From the NCBI GenBank assembly GCA_021811025.1, contig JAJZPX010000121.1, positions 1 to 6,295 of the forward strand: DNA of 6,295 nt. The letters are read 5' to 3'. The DNA is from Actinomycetes bacterium (lineage in GTDB: Bacteria; Actinomycetota; Coriobacteriia; Anaerosomatales; JAJZPX01). Positions within the stretch are counted from its first letter, which is position 1; every line of letters begins with the position of its first letter. The translations under genes and the position numbers were made by a program. Shown in pieces: positions 1-5,375 of this stretch. The notes beneath the pieces are model-generated. The model was not told the DNA's origin, did no database searches, and saw only the letters and a list, made by a program, of their open reading frames with translations.

Positions 1-492
1 TGTCTCGCCGAAGTACTGCAGCTGGTTCAGTTCGTAGGTCATTCTTGACAGAGGCATGCTTGTGATGCCCTGGCCATCAACGTCGAAATACCAGGCAGAA
101 GACCCGGAGTTGATCATGTAGTTGTGTGCGCTGCCGACGCCAGGAGCGCCAAAGTAGATCGGGCCCCCGTACTGACCGGTGTAGGAGTTCTCCCACTCCC
201 AGAAGTACTCCCGATACCCGTTCCGGAGCGAGAGATCCTTCGTCCACCCGATCTGTATGTACTCACCCGCTGTATCGATCATTACGTACGCGCTACTGTA
301 GCCCGGAGACGGCGAGTACGGGTCGCAGGTCTCGATGTTCGCGCTCCCACCCCGAACTGTCGAGTAGTTCGCGTATCCTCCGGCCCAACCGGTGTTGTCG
401 TTTGCGAGTGCTGCATCCCCGAGACCGAAGACGATGACGACGGCCATCCCGACGGATAGCCCGATATCGCAGATAGACCGTGAACCACACAC
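1..492 (-). CDS. Exported protein of unknown function, 5' part only (runs off left edge)
   Basis: The reading frame is open for 164 codons from a GTG at 492 down to base 1, so the C-terminus lies outside the window. The N-terminus is a Sec-type signal peptide: Arg at residue 5, a hydrophobic core around residues 11-25 (GLSVGMAVVIVFGLG), and a DAALA cleavage site near residue 30. GTG 492 is the only usual start codon between the in-frame TAG at 529-531 and the hydrophobic core. It is preceded by AAGGGGAGG, although the gap is short (4 nt). ATG 447 would give a signal peptide with no positive charge. The mature part is rich in Tyr, Trp, Gly and Ser with alternating hydrophobic residues (for example SSAYVMID, YIQIGW, REYFWEWEN), which suggests a beta-sandwich secreted domain. 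I do not recognise a family with certainty. The YIQIGW...YFWEWEN layout loosely recalls neprosin-like and eqolisin (G1)-like beta-sandwiches, but no catalytic pair can be assigned. It is less GC-rich than the rest of the window. Confidence 0.8.
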   Translation of the reverse strand, partial: MCGSRSICDIGLSVGMAVVIVFGLGDAALANDNTGWAGGYANYSTVRGGSANIETCDPYSPSPGYSSAYVMIDTAGEYIQIGWTKDLSLRNGYREYFWEWENSYTGQYGGPIYFGAPGVGSAHNYMINSGSSAWYFDVDGQGITSMPLSRMTYELNQLQYFGET

Positions 493-598
493 ACGGCCTC
501 CCCTTGCCGTCTGGCAACTACTTTGAAGCTACTTCGCCCGAGGAGGCTCGTCAACTGCCACACTCAAGTGATGGGTTGCGTTCGGGAAGGAACCCGGG
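493..598. other. Divergent intergenic region, 106 bp
   Basis: This gap separates the leftward exported-protein gene from the rightward acetyltransferase gene, so it should hold promoters for both. The leftward promoter is clear (526-554). For the rightward gene I find the ribosome site AAGGA at 587-591 but no convincing -35/-10 pair. A short inverted repeat GAAG-CTA-CTTC (525-535) overlaps the leftward -10 element and could be an operator or chance. Confidence 0.5.
526..554 (-). promoter_or_regulatory. Sigma-70-like promoter for the exported-protein gene
   Basis: Read on the minus strand, TTGACG (554-549) is followed by exactly 17 nt and then TAGCTT (531-526). The -35 matches TTGACA at five of six positions, and the -10 fits the actinobacterial TAnnnT form. 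Predicted transcription would begin about 7 nt downstream, leaving a leader of roughly 25-30 nt that holds the AAGGGGAGG ribosome site before GTG 492. The position, spacing and match are all good. The assignment is from sequence only. Confidence 0.6.
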
Positions 599-1108
599 GT
601 GTCCTCGGCCGAGGAGGAACGGGTGATCGAGCATCCACCGACGCTGCGGGGAAAGCGCGTGACGCTCCGGCCGCTCGCGGAGGACGACCTCCCGGCGCTG
701 CTGCGGATCGTGACCGAGCCCGGCGTTCGGGAGTGGTGGGTCGGCTACGACGCCGAGAGCCTCCGGCGCGACATGTTCGACGGCCCGGAGACGACGCCGT
801 TCGCGATCGAGCTCGGCGGCGAGCTGGTGGGCGCCATCATGGCGACCGAGGAGCTCGACCCGCACTACAAGCACGCGTCGATCGACGTGACGGTCGACGC
901 GCGGCACCTCGGGCAGGGCTTGGGCACCGACGCGCTCCGCACGCTGATCCGCTACCTCATCGACCAGCGAGGGCACCACCGCGTCACGATCGATCCCGCC
1001 GCCGCGAACGAGCGGGCGGTAGCCGCCTACCCCTGCCCCGCGCCCGCGGCCGGGCACTCGGGCTCGAGGTTGCAGCACGCCGACGCGTGCATGATCTGCG
1101 CGAGGTAG
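599..1108 (+). CDS. GNAT acetyltransferase, AAC(6')-like, with lost C-terminus
   Basis: Starts at GTG 599 with AAGGA seven bases upstream; 169 codons. GNAT enzymes move the acetyl group of acetyl-CoA to an amine. Residues 15-144 look normal: RGKRVTLRPL at the first strand, VREWW near 43-47, the central strands FAIELGGELVGAI (68-80), and the acetyl-CoA pyrophosphate loop HLGQGLGT (103-110) with its following helix, then IDPAAANERAVAAY (131-144). The WW and NERAVAAY spacing resembles AAC(6')-Ib-type aminoglycoside acetyltransferases, but the substrate cannot be assigned. Family members continue after this Tyr with an EKxGF segment and about 30-40 more residues. Here residues 145-169 are unrelated, Pro/Ala/Cys-containing sequence read antisense to the end of the cysteine synthase gene. 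Neither of the other two plus-strand frames after 1030 restores EKxGF, so a single indel does not explain it. This is probably a truncated, possibly non-functional gene (pseudogene candidate). Confidence 0.75.
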   Translation: MSSAEEERVIEHPPTLRGKRVTLRPLAEDDLPALLRIVTEPGVREWWVGYDAESLRRDMFDGPETTPFAIELGGELVGAIMATEELDPHYKHASIDVTVDARHLGQGLGTDALRTLIRYLIDQRGHHRVTIDPAAANERAVAAYPCPAPAAGHSGSRLQHADACMICAR

Positions 1109-2025
1109 CTGCACGCCTTCTGCCCGCTGTCGGGCGAGATCGCGACCGCCACGCCCTCCTTGCCCTCGAGGTAGCGCAGCGCGCCCGCGAGGATGGCGGC
1201 CGAGGACGGCCCGACGATGAGCGCCTCCTCGCCGTAGATGCGGCGCATCATCTCGTTGGTCTCCTCGTCGTCCACGTGCACGACGTCGTCCACGACCGAC
1301 CGGTCGAGGATGCCCGGCACCGCCGTCTCCTGCAGGTTCTTCAAGCCCGAGATGTGGTGGCCGGCGACCGGCTCGATCGCCACGACGCGCACGTCCGGGT
1401 CGCGCTCCTTGAGGTACGTCCCGGTGCCGACGACCGTCCCCGTCGTCCCGAAGCCCGCGAAGTAGTAGCGGACCGCGCCGCCGGTCTGCTCCCATATCTC
1501 GGGCCCGGTGCTCTCGCAGTGCGCTCGGACGTTGTCGGGGTTGTCGTACTGGTTCGGCATCACGTACTCGTCCGACCCGGACGCCATCTCCTCGGCCATG
1601 TCGATGGCTTCGTCCATCGGATGCCTGCCGGACCCGGATTCCTTCGGCGTCCGGATCACCTCCGCCCCGAGGATGCGCAGCAGCGCGTCCTTCTCGGGCG
1701 AGAGGTCCCACGGGACGGTGACGGCCATGCGCCGGCCCATCAGCGCCGCCATCGCGGCGAGCGCGATGCCCGTGTTTCCCGACGTCGGCTCCACGATCGT
1801 CCTGTCGCCCAGCTCGCCGCGCCGCTCGAGGCCTTCCAGCATCCACTTCGCCGTGCGGTCCTTGATCGAGCCGAACGGGTTCATCCACTCGAGCTTCACG
1901 TAGAGCTGGACGCCGGAGGGGGCGAGGCGTCGGAGCGCCACGATGGGCGTCGGGTTCGCCGCGTCGCCGATCATGTCGCGCAGGTCGTCGTACCGCCGCA
2001 GCCGCGAGTCGTTGCCGAGTCCCAT
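1027..2025 (-). CDS. cysM: PLP-dependent cysteine synthase, CysM-like
   Basis: 332 residues, fold-type II PLP enzyme of the cysteine synthase/cystathionine beta-synthase family, cytosolic. It would replace the activated hydroxyl of a serine derivative with sulfide or a sulfide carrier. Visible motifs are NPFGSIKDR with the PLP Schiff-base Lys55, the substrate loop PTSGNTG (80-86), MPNQYDNPDN (156-165), the phosphate-binding loop GFGTTGTVVGTG (191-202), and PDSG (298-301) for the pyridine nitrogen. CysK enzymes usually read GTGGT in the phosphate loop; GTTGT is what I recall for mycobacterial CysM, which uses O-phosphoserine and the CysO thiocarboxylate. The residue aligning with the CysM phosphoserine-binding Arg (GLKNLQE, 227-233) is Lys229, so donor choice is uncertain. 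No CysO or Mec gene is visible. Start ATG 2025 has AAGGGAG five bases upstream. The stop (TAG at 1029-1027) lies inside the acetyltransferase reading frame. The tail has a CC and a further Cys (317, 318, 324). Confidence 0.88.
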   Translation of the reverse strand: MGLGNDSRLRRYDDLRDMIGDAANPTPIVALRRLAPSGVQLYVKLEWMNPFGSIKDRTAKWMLEGLERRGELGDRTIVEPTSGNTGIALAAMAALMGRRMAVTVPWDLSPEKDALLRILGAEVIRTPKESGSGRHPMDEAIDMAEEMASGSDEYVMPNQYDNPDNVRAHCESTGPEIWEQTGGAVRYYFAGFGTTGTVVGTGTYLKERDPDVRVVAIEPVAGHHISGLKNLQETAVPGILDRSVVDDVVHVDDEETNEMMRRIYGEEALIVGPSSAAILAGALRYLEGKEGVAVAISPDSGQKACSYLAQIMHASACCNLEPECPAAGAGQG

Positions 2026-2067
2026 GTCAGCTCCCTTGGCCGAGATGTGTGCCCTACGGTCTTAGCA

Positions 2068-2100
2068 CGGCCGCCGCTTCCAGGCGAGGGCCGGCGGCCG
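2068..2100 (-). terminator. GC-rich hairpin after the SDR gene (possible terminator)
   Basis: A perfect 9-bp inverted repeat, CGGCCGCCG (2068-2076) and CGGCGGCCG (2092-2100), flanks a 15-nt loop. It starts 11 nt beyond the SDR stop codon (2112-2114), in the 86-bp gap before the cysteine synthase gene. No U-tract follows on the minus strand, so it would be an actinobacterial-type U-less terminator or an RNA-stabilising stem. It suggests that cysM may be transcribed partly from its own promoter, though no clear promoter is visible in the rest of the gap. Confidence 0.4.
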
Positions 2101-2111
2101 GGAGCCCGCGG

Positions 2112-3314
2112 CTACTCCTCGCCTTCGAGCAGCCTGAGGAGGTGCGAGACCTGCTCCCGCCAAGCATCGATCACCGCAACCTGCCCGGAGAGGACCTCGC
2201 GGTCCTTCGTGTGCTGCTTCGCGAGCTGCTCGTAGTGGCCGTAGTAGTCGCGCAGCTTCGGCAGCAGCGGCCAGTACCGGCGCCCGTCCTTGCCCTCGTG
2301 CAGCGCCTGCGCGAGCTCGTCGAGGCCCTCGAGCATCTCCTCGGGCGCGACGCCGGTCTCGCGCCGGAAGTCGCGCTCCATCCACTTGCGCTCGAAGATG
2401 CCGCGCTGCGCCCACCCTTCGAGCTGCTCGGCGAAGGTGGTGCGCGCGTCGCGGAGCGCGCGCCCGGCTTCCGTGAGGTCGCCTCGCGGCGTCTCGCGCG
2501 CGGGCTGCGGCTCCCCGGCGCCGATGCCCGCAGCCGTCAGCCCCGCGATCGCGCTCGTCTCGGTGCCGTGGAACCGCTCGGCGAAGACGACTGCTGCGGC
2601 TATGCCGGCGCCGGCCTCCTCGGCCGAGATCTCGTGCGCGGCGTTCAGCGCGAGGAACTGCTCGGGCGTGAGGCGGTAGAACGGCGCGAGCCTGCGGACG
2701 CCGGCTGCCAACCCTGGCGTCATCACCTGCCCGGGGCCGATAGCGAACGCGAACACGCCGGTGTCCTCGAGCTCGGCGGCCATCGTGTGCGCCAGCTCGA
2801 CCTGCGCCGCCTTCATGGTCTCGTACGGCGCCATGAACGCACCGCCCACCGACGACAGGCACACGAACACCCCGAAGCCGCGCTCGCGCATCCCGGGCAC
2901 GCACAGGCGGGCGAGCGTGACGGGCGCGCGCAGGTTGACGCGGTAGCTGAGGTCCCACTCGGAGAGCTCGACGCCCGGCACCGGGCCGAACGGGGCGACG
3001 GTGGCGTTGTTGACGACGATGTCGATCGGGCCGAGCTCGGCCGAGACGCGCGTGACGAGCGCGGCGAGAGACGACTCGTCGCCGACGTCGGCCTGCACGA
3101 AGGTCGCGGTCTTCTCGCCGAGCTCGGCGCGGACGAGCCGCTCCGCCTCCGCGCCCGTGACCTCGTCGATCTCGGCGACGACCACGTGGGCGCCGAGCCA
3201 CGCGAGCGCGCGCGCCGTCTCGAGCCCCACGCCGCGGCCGGCCCCCGTGACGACGGCGACGCGGGTTGCGAGCGCGCCCGGCGCGAGCGCGCCTGTCGCG
3301 ATGAGCGGCGGCAT
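2112..3314 (-). CDS. Classical SDR oxidoreductase with long C-terminal helical extension
   Basis: 400 residues from ATG 3314. Residues 15-265 form a classical short-chain dehydrogenase/reductase: TGAGRGVG nucleotide loop (23-30), acidic residues AEID (47-50) after strand 2, which favours NAD(H) over NADP(H), ADV (75-77), NNAT (102-105, usually NNAG), Asn127 in YRVNLRA, catalytic Ser in CLSSVGG (154/155), Tyr164 and Lys168 in YETMK, and PGQVMTP (194-200). The full Asn-Ser-Tyr-Lys set is present, so it should be active on an unknown alcohol or carbonyl. Classical SDRs are about 250 residues. Here residues 270-400 add a charged, predicted helical region with an aromatic patch RRYWPLLPKLRDYYGHYEQL (345-364) and a final amphipathic helix ending LLRLLEGEE. 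I do not recognise this extension. An upstream in-frame TTG (3344) exists, but ATG 3314 has GAAGGGA four bases upstream and sits just before the fold. It begins 48 bp after the phosphatase stop. Confidence 0.88.
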   Translation of the reverse strand: MPPLIATGALAPGALATRVAVVTGAGRGVGLETARALAWLGAHVVVAEIDEVTGAEAERLVRAELGEKTATFVQADVGDESSLAALVTRVSAELGPIDIVVNNATVAPFGPVPGVELSEWDLSYRVNLRAPVTLARLCVPGMRERGFGVFVCLSSVGGAFMAPYETMKAAQVELAHTMAAELEDTGVFAFAIGPGQVMTPGLAAGVRRLAPFYRLTPEQFLALNAAHEISAEEAGAGIAAAVVFAERFHGTETSAIAGLTAAGIGAGEPQPARETPRGDLTEAGRALRDARTTFAEQLEGWAQRGIFERKWMERDFRRETGVAPEEMLEGLDELAQALHEGKDGRRYWPLLPKLRDYYGHYEQLAKQHTKDREVLSGQVAVIDAWREQVSHLLRLLEGEE

Positions 3315-3318
3315 CGGG

Positions 3319-3325
3319 TCCCTTC
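3319..3325 (-). promoter_or_regulatory. Ribosome binding site that fixes the SDR start
   Basis: GAAGGGA on the minus strand lies four bases before ATG 3314. The alternative TTG at 3344 has no comparable purine-rich site in front of it and would add ten residues ahead of the Rossmann fold. This supports the 400-residue product. Confidence 0.6.
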
Positions 3326-3362
3326 GGCCGATCGTCCCGGGCAAGTGTAGCGCGGGCTGGCG

Positions 3363-4436
3363 TCAGCCGCTCCTGCGGACGCAGAGCACCGTGATGTCGT
3401 CGCGCTGGGTCTCGCCCGCCGCGCGGGGGGCGGCCTCGGAGAACACGCGGTCGGCGACTTGCTGCGGCGGCGCGTCGCGCTCGGCCGACAGCAGCGACGA
3501 CAGGCGCTCGTAGGGATGCGGCTGCATGCGCGGGCTCTCGGTGACGCCGTCCGTGACGAGGAGCAGCAGCGAGCCCGGCGAGAACGGGAGGGCGGTGGTC
3601 GCCGCGTCGACTTCCGGCTCGATGCCGAGCGGCAGCGTGCGCTCGGACAACAGCTGCCGCGGCTGCTCCGGGGGCGAGAGGAGGAAGCCCGGCTCGTGTC
3701 CGCCGTTCACGTAGCGCAGCTCGCCGTTCTCGATGAAGGCGCAGAAGAGCGTCACGAACATCTGCCCGGGCGTCGCCTGGTAGAGCCGGCGGTTCACCGA
3801 GCGGACCACCTCGGCTGGATCGCTCGTGGCGTGCACGCTCTCGAGCACCTCCTGGTGGAGCGTCACGCTGAACAGCGCCGCGGCCGCCCCCTTGCCGGAG
3901 ATGTCGCCCACCGCGACGAACATGCCGTCCCCGGTGTCCGACACGTGCATGTAGTCGCCTCCGAGCTCGAAGGCGAACGCCTGACTGAAGCCGAGGGAGA
4001 GGTCGGTGCGCCGCGTCGCGGGCAGGGACAGCGTGGTCTGGTAGACGTCGCGCGCCACGGACAGGTCGAAGTCGCGCCGCGCCTCGAGGCGGGTGATCTC
4101 TCGGAGCTGGGCGAGCAGCCGGTCGACGACGACCGCGGCGAGGACGAACACGGCGAGGTGCGTGATCGCGTCCGCCACGATCGCGACCTCGGAGAACCGC
4201 TCGCCCCCTGGGTGCGAGAGGATCTCCGCAGCCGCGGCGGCGCCCGCCACCAGCAGCCCGGGCCAGAGGCCGAACTCGTACGTGGCGAGCCCGATCGGGA
4301 CGAGGTAGAGGACCGTGACGTCGGGGCGGAGGCCGGTGACGGTGTCGAGCCAGCCCACGAAGACGACGAGCCCCGCGACGACGAAGGACATGGCGACTTC
4401 GCGGAGGATGCCCCTCTGCGGGTTCGCCTCTGCCAT
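3363..4436 (-). CDS. Membrane-anchored PP2C-type (RsbU/SpoIIE) serine phosphatase
   Basis: 357 residues. The N-terminal third is membrane-embedded, with four likely helices near residues 14-32, 41-55, 57-74 and 84-104. It includes the pattern DTVTGLRPDVTVLYLVPIGLA, as seen in the membrane sensor part of various bacterial GGDEF, histidine kinase and phosphatase proteins. A short charged linker (105-130) leads to a SpoIIE/PPM catalytic domain (about 131-355). Metal-binding motifs are complete: FELGGDY (157-162, Asp161), GDISGKG (177-183, Asp178), NGGH (244-247), VTDGVTE (294-300, Asp296) and QRDDIT (344-349). Family members dephosphorylate a serine on an anti-anti-sigma (STAS) protein and so release an alternative sigma factor. 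No STAS, anti-sigma or sigma gene is in the window, so its target is elsewhere. The helices suggest control by a membrane or small-molecule signal. ATG 4436 is chosen over ATG 4481 (see the ribosome site). It begins 25 bp after the ada stop, a spacing typical of an operon. Confidence 0.9.
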   Translation of the reverse strand: MAEANPQRGILREVAMSFVVAGLVVFVGWLDTVTGLRPDVTVLYLVPIGLATYEFGLWPGLLVAGAAAAAEILSHPGGERFSEVAIVADAITHLAVFVLAAVVVDRLLAQLREITRLEARRDFDLSVARDVYQTTLSLPATRRTDLSLGFSQAFAFELGGDYMHVSDTGDGMFVAVGDISGKGAAAALFSVTLHQEVLESVHATSDPAEVVRSVNRRLYQATPGQMFVTLFCAFIENGELRYVNGGHEPGFLLSPPEQPRQLLSERTLPLGIEPEVDAATTALPFSPGSLLLLVTDGVTESPRMQPHPYERLSSLLSAERDAPPQQVADRVFSEAAPRAAGETQRDDITVLCVRRSG

Positions 4437-4444
4437 CTGACCCG

Positions 4445-4451
4445 CTCCCTC
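4445..4451 (-). promoter_or_regulatory. Ribosome binding site that fixes the phosphatase start
   Basis: GAGGGAG on the minus strand is eight bases before ATG 4436. The in-frame ATG 4481 would overlap the end of the upstream ada gene by 20 bp and add a Pro-rich, non-membrane leader. ATG 4436 instead gives a compact N-terminus directly before the first membrane helix. Confidence 0.6.
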
Positions 4452-4463
4452 GACCGGCCGGTC
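4452..4463. repeat. 12-bp perfect palindrome between ada and the phosphatase gene
   Basis: GACCGGCCGGTC reads the same on both strands and overlaps the ada stop codon (TGA at 4464-4462). Just upstream in the transcript, inside the last ada codons, GGGGGA-TGC-TCCCCC (4486-4472) can form a 6-bp stem. Either could be RNA structure at the gene junction, or an operator. In DNA this rich in C and G, chance is also plausible. Confidence 0.3.
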
Positions 4464-5313
4464 ACTTGCCGGGGGGAGCATCCCCCATCTCGCGCTCGAG
4501 CAGCGCCCTCTTCCGCTCGACGCCCCAGCGGTAGCCGGTGAGCGAGCCGTCGGCGCCGATCGCGCGGTGGCACGGGACGACGACCGCGGCGGGGTTGCTG
4601 CCGCATGCCCGCGCGACGGCGCGCGTCGCCGTCGGCCTGCCGATCGCCGCGGCGAGCTGGGAGTAGGTGACGGTCGTACCTGCGGGAATCGCGCGCAGCG
4701 CGGCCCACACCTGGCGCTGGAAGACGGTGCCGCGCACGTCGAGCGGAACGCCGATGTCGGAGGCGGGCGCGTCGATCAGCTCGACGACGGCCGCGACCCA
4801 CATCTCCTCCTCGAGCGGCGACGGCTCGACGGCGGCCCGCGGGAAGCGGCGGCGCACCTCGGCCGCGAGCTCCTCGTCCGACTCCCCGAACGCGACGAGG
4901 CAGACGCCGCGGGTGGTCGAGGCGACGACGACACGGCCGAGAGAGCTGTCCGCGAGCGCGTAGCGTATCCGCTCGCCGGGCGCGCCTCGCTGGAGCGTCC
5001 CCGGCGTCATGCCGAGCAGCTCGCCCGTCCGCTCGTACACCCGGCTCGGCGACCCGAAGCACGCCTCGCCGATCGCGTCGGCCACTGGACGGCCGGCGGA
5101 CAGCATCGAGCGCAGGCGCTCCGCGCGGCGCGCGTCCGCGTAGGCGTGAGGGGAGACGCCGACCGCGCGCGTGAAGACCCGCCGCAGGTGCGACGGGCTC
5201 ACGTGCGCCGCGCGCGCGAGCTCGGCGAGCGACGGGACGCTGCGATCGCGTGCGACGGCGTCGTCGATGAGGCGCGCGATCGTCGCGGCGACTGGCGAAA
5301 CGCTCGTGTCCAT
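4462..5313 (-). CDS. ada: Ada-type AraC-HTH / methylated-DNA-protein-cysteine methyltransferase fusion
   Basis: 283 residues. Residues 8-108 are an AraC-family helix-turn-helix region: SLAELARAAHVSPSHLRRVF (28-47), then a second helix pair with a GSPSRVYERTGELLGMTP stretch (87-104). Residues 115-280 are an O6-alkylguanine-DNA alkyltransferase domain with TVFQRQVWAALRAIPAGTTV (196-215), YSQLAAAIG (217-225), RAVARACGSNPAAVVVPCHR (231-250; acceptor Cys248) and GYRWGVERKRALLE (260-273). The acceptor Cys takes the alkyl group from O6-alkylguanine in a suicide repair reaction. E. coli Ada has an extra N-terminal zinc domain whose Cys senses methylphosphotriesters. That domain and its four cysteines are absent, and no other start codon context would add them. 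This HTH-MGMT form occurs widely in bacteria. Without the sensor domain, how it would be switched on as a regulator is unclear. No ribosome site precedes ATG 5313 (see promoter). It lies 62 bp after the NmrA-like gene. Confidence 0.92.
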   Translation of the reverse strand: MDTSVSPVAATIARLIDDAVARDRSVPSLAELARAAHVSPSHLRRVFTRAVGVSPHAYADARRAERLRSMLSAGRPVADAIGEACFGSPSRVYERTGELLGMTPGTLQRGAPGERIRYALADSSLGRVVVASTTRGVCLVAFGESDEELAAEVRRRFPRAAVEPSPLEEEMWVAAVVELIDAPASDIGVPLDVRGTVFQRQVWAALRAIPAGTTVTYSQLAAAIGRPTATRAVARACGSNPAAVVVPCHRAIGADGSLTGYRWGVERKRALLEREMGDAPPGK

Positions 5314-5320
5314 GCAAGCG

Positions 5321-5326
5321 AGTGTA
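5321..5326 (-). promoter_or_regulatory. Possible -10 box for leaderless ada transcription
   Basis: TACACT on the minus strand ends seven bases before ATG 5313. A start site about 7 nt downstream of a TAnnnT box would fall on or next to the A of the ATG. This is the layout of leaderless actinobacterial genes, and it fits the absence of any ribosome binding site here. No -35 is seen at 17 bp, where the sequence is GC repeats. Confidence 0.35.
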
Positions 5327-5375
5327 CGCCGCCGCGCCGCCGCCGCTCTATCCGGATGTGCTCGTCCGCGGTTCC

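Noticed and set aside
1028..1110. A simple frameshift as the cause of the GNAT truncation
   Set aside because: I read the other two plus-strand frames after 1030. Neither contains EKxGF or any plausible GNAT C-terminus, so the 3' end appears absent rather than shifted.
523..2235. A 570-codon open frame on the plus strand across the acetyltransferase and cysteine synthase region
   Set aside because: Its translation is Arg/Ala/Gly/Asp-rich low-complexity sequence with no motifs, and it lies antisense to or out of frame with two recognisable genes. Such frames are expected in DNA of this GC content.
2049..3350. Long open frames on the plus strand and in the other minus frame over the SDR gene
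   Set aside because: They have biased, motif-free composition, while the 2112-3314 frame carries every SDR motif in order.
3350..3373. Hairpin GGCTG-GCGT-CAGCC at the phosphatase stop codon as a terminator
   Set aside because: It has only five base pairs and no U-tract, which is easily expected by chance here.
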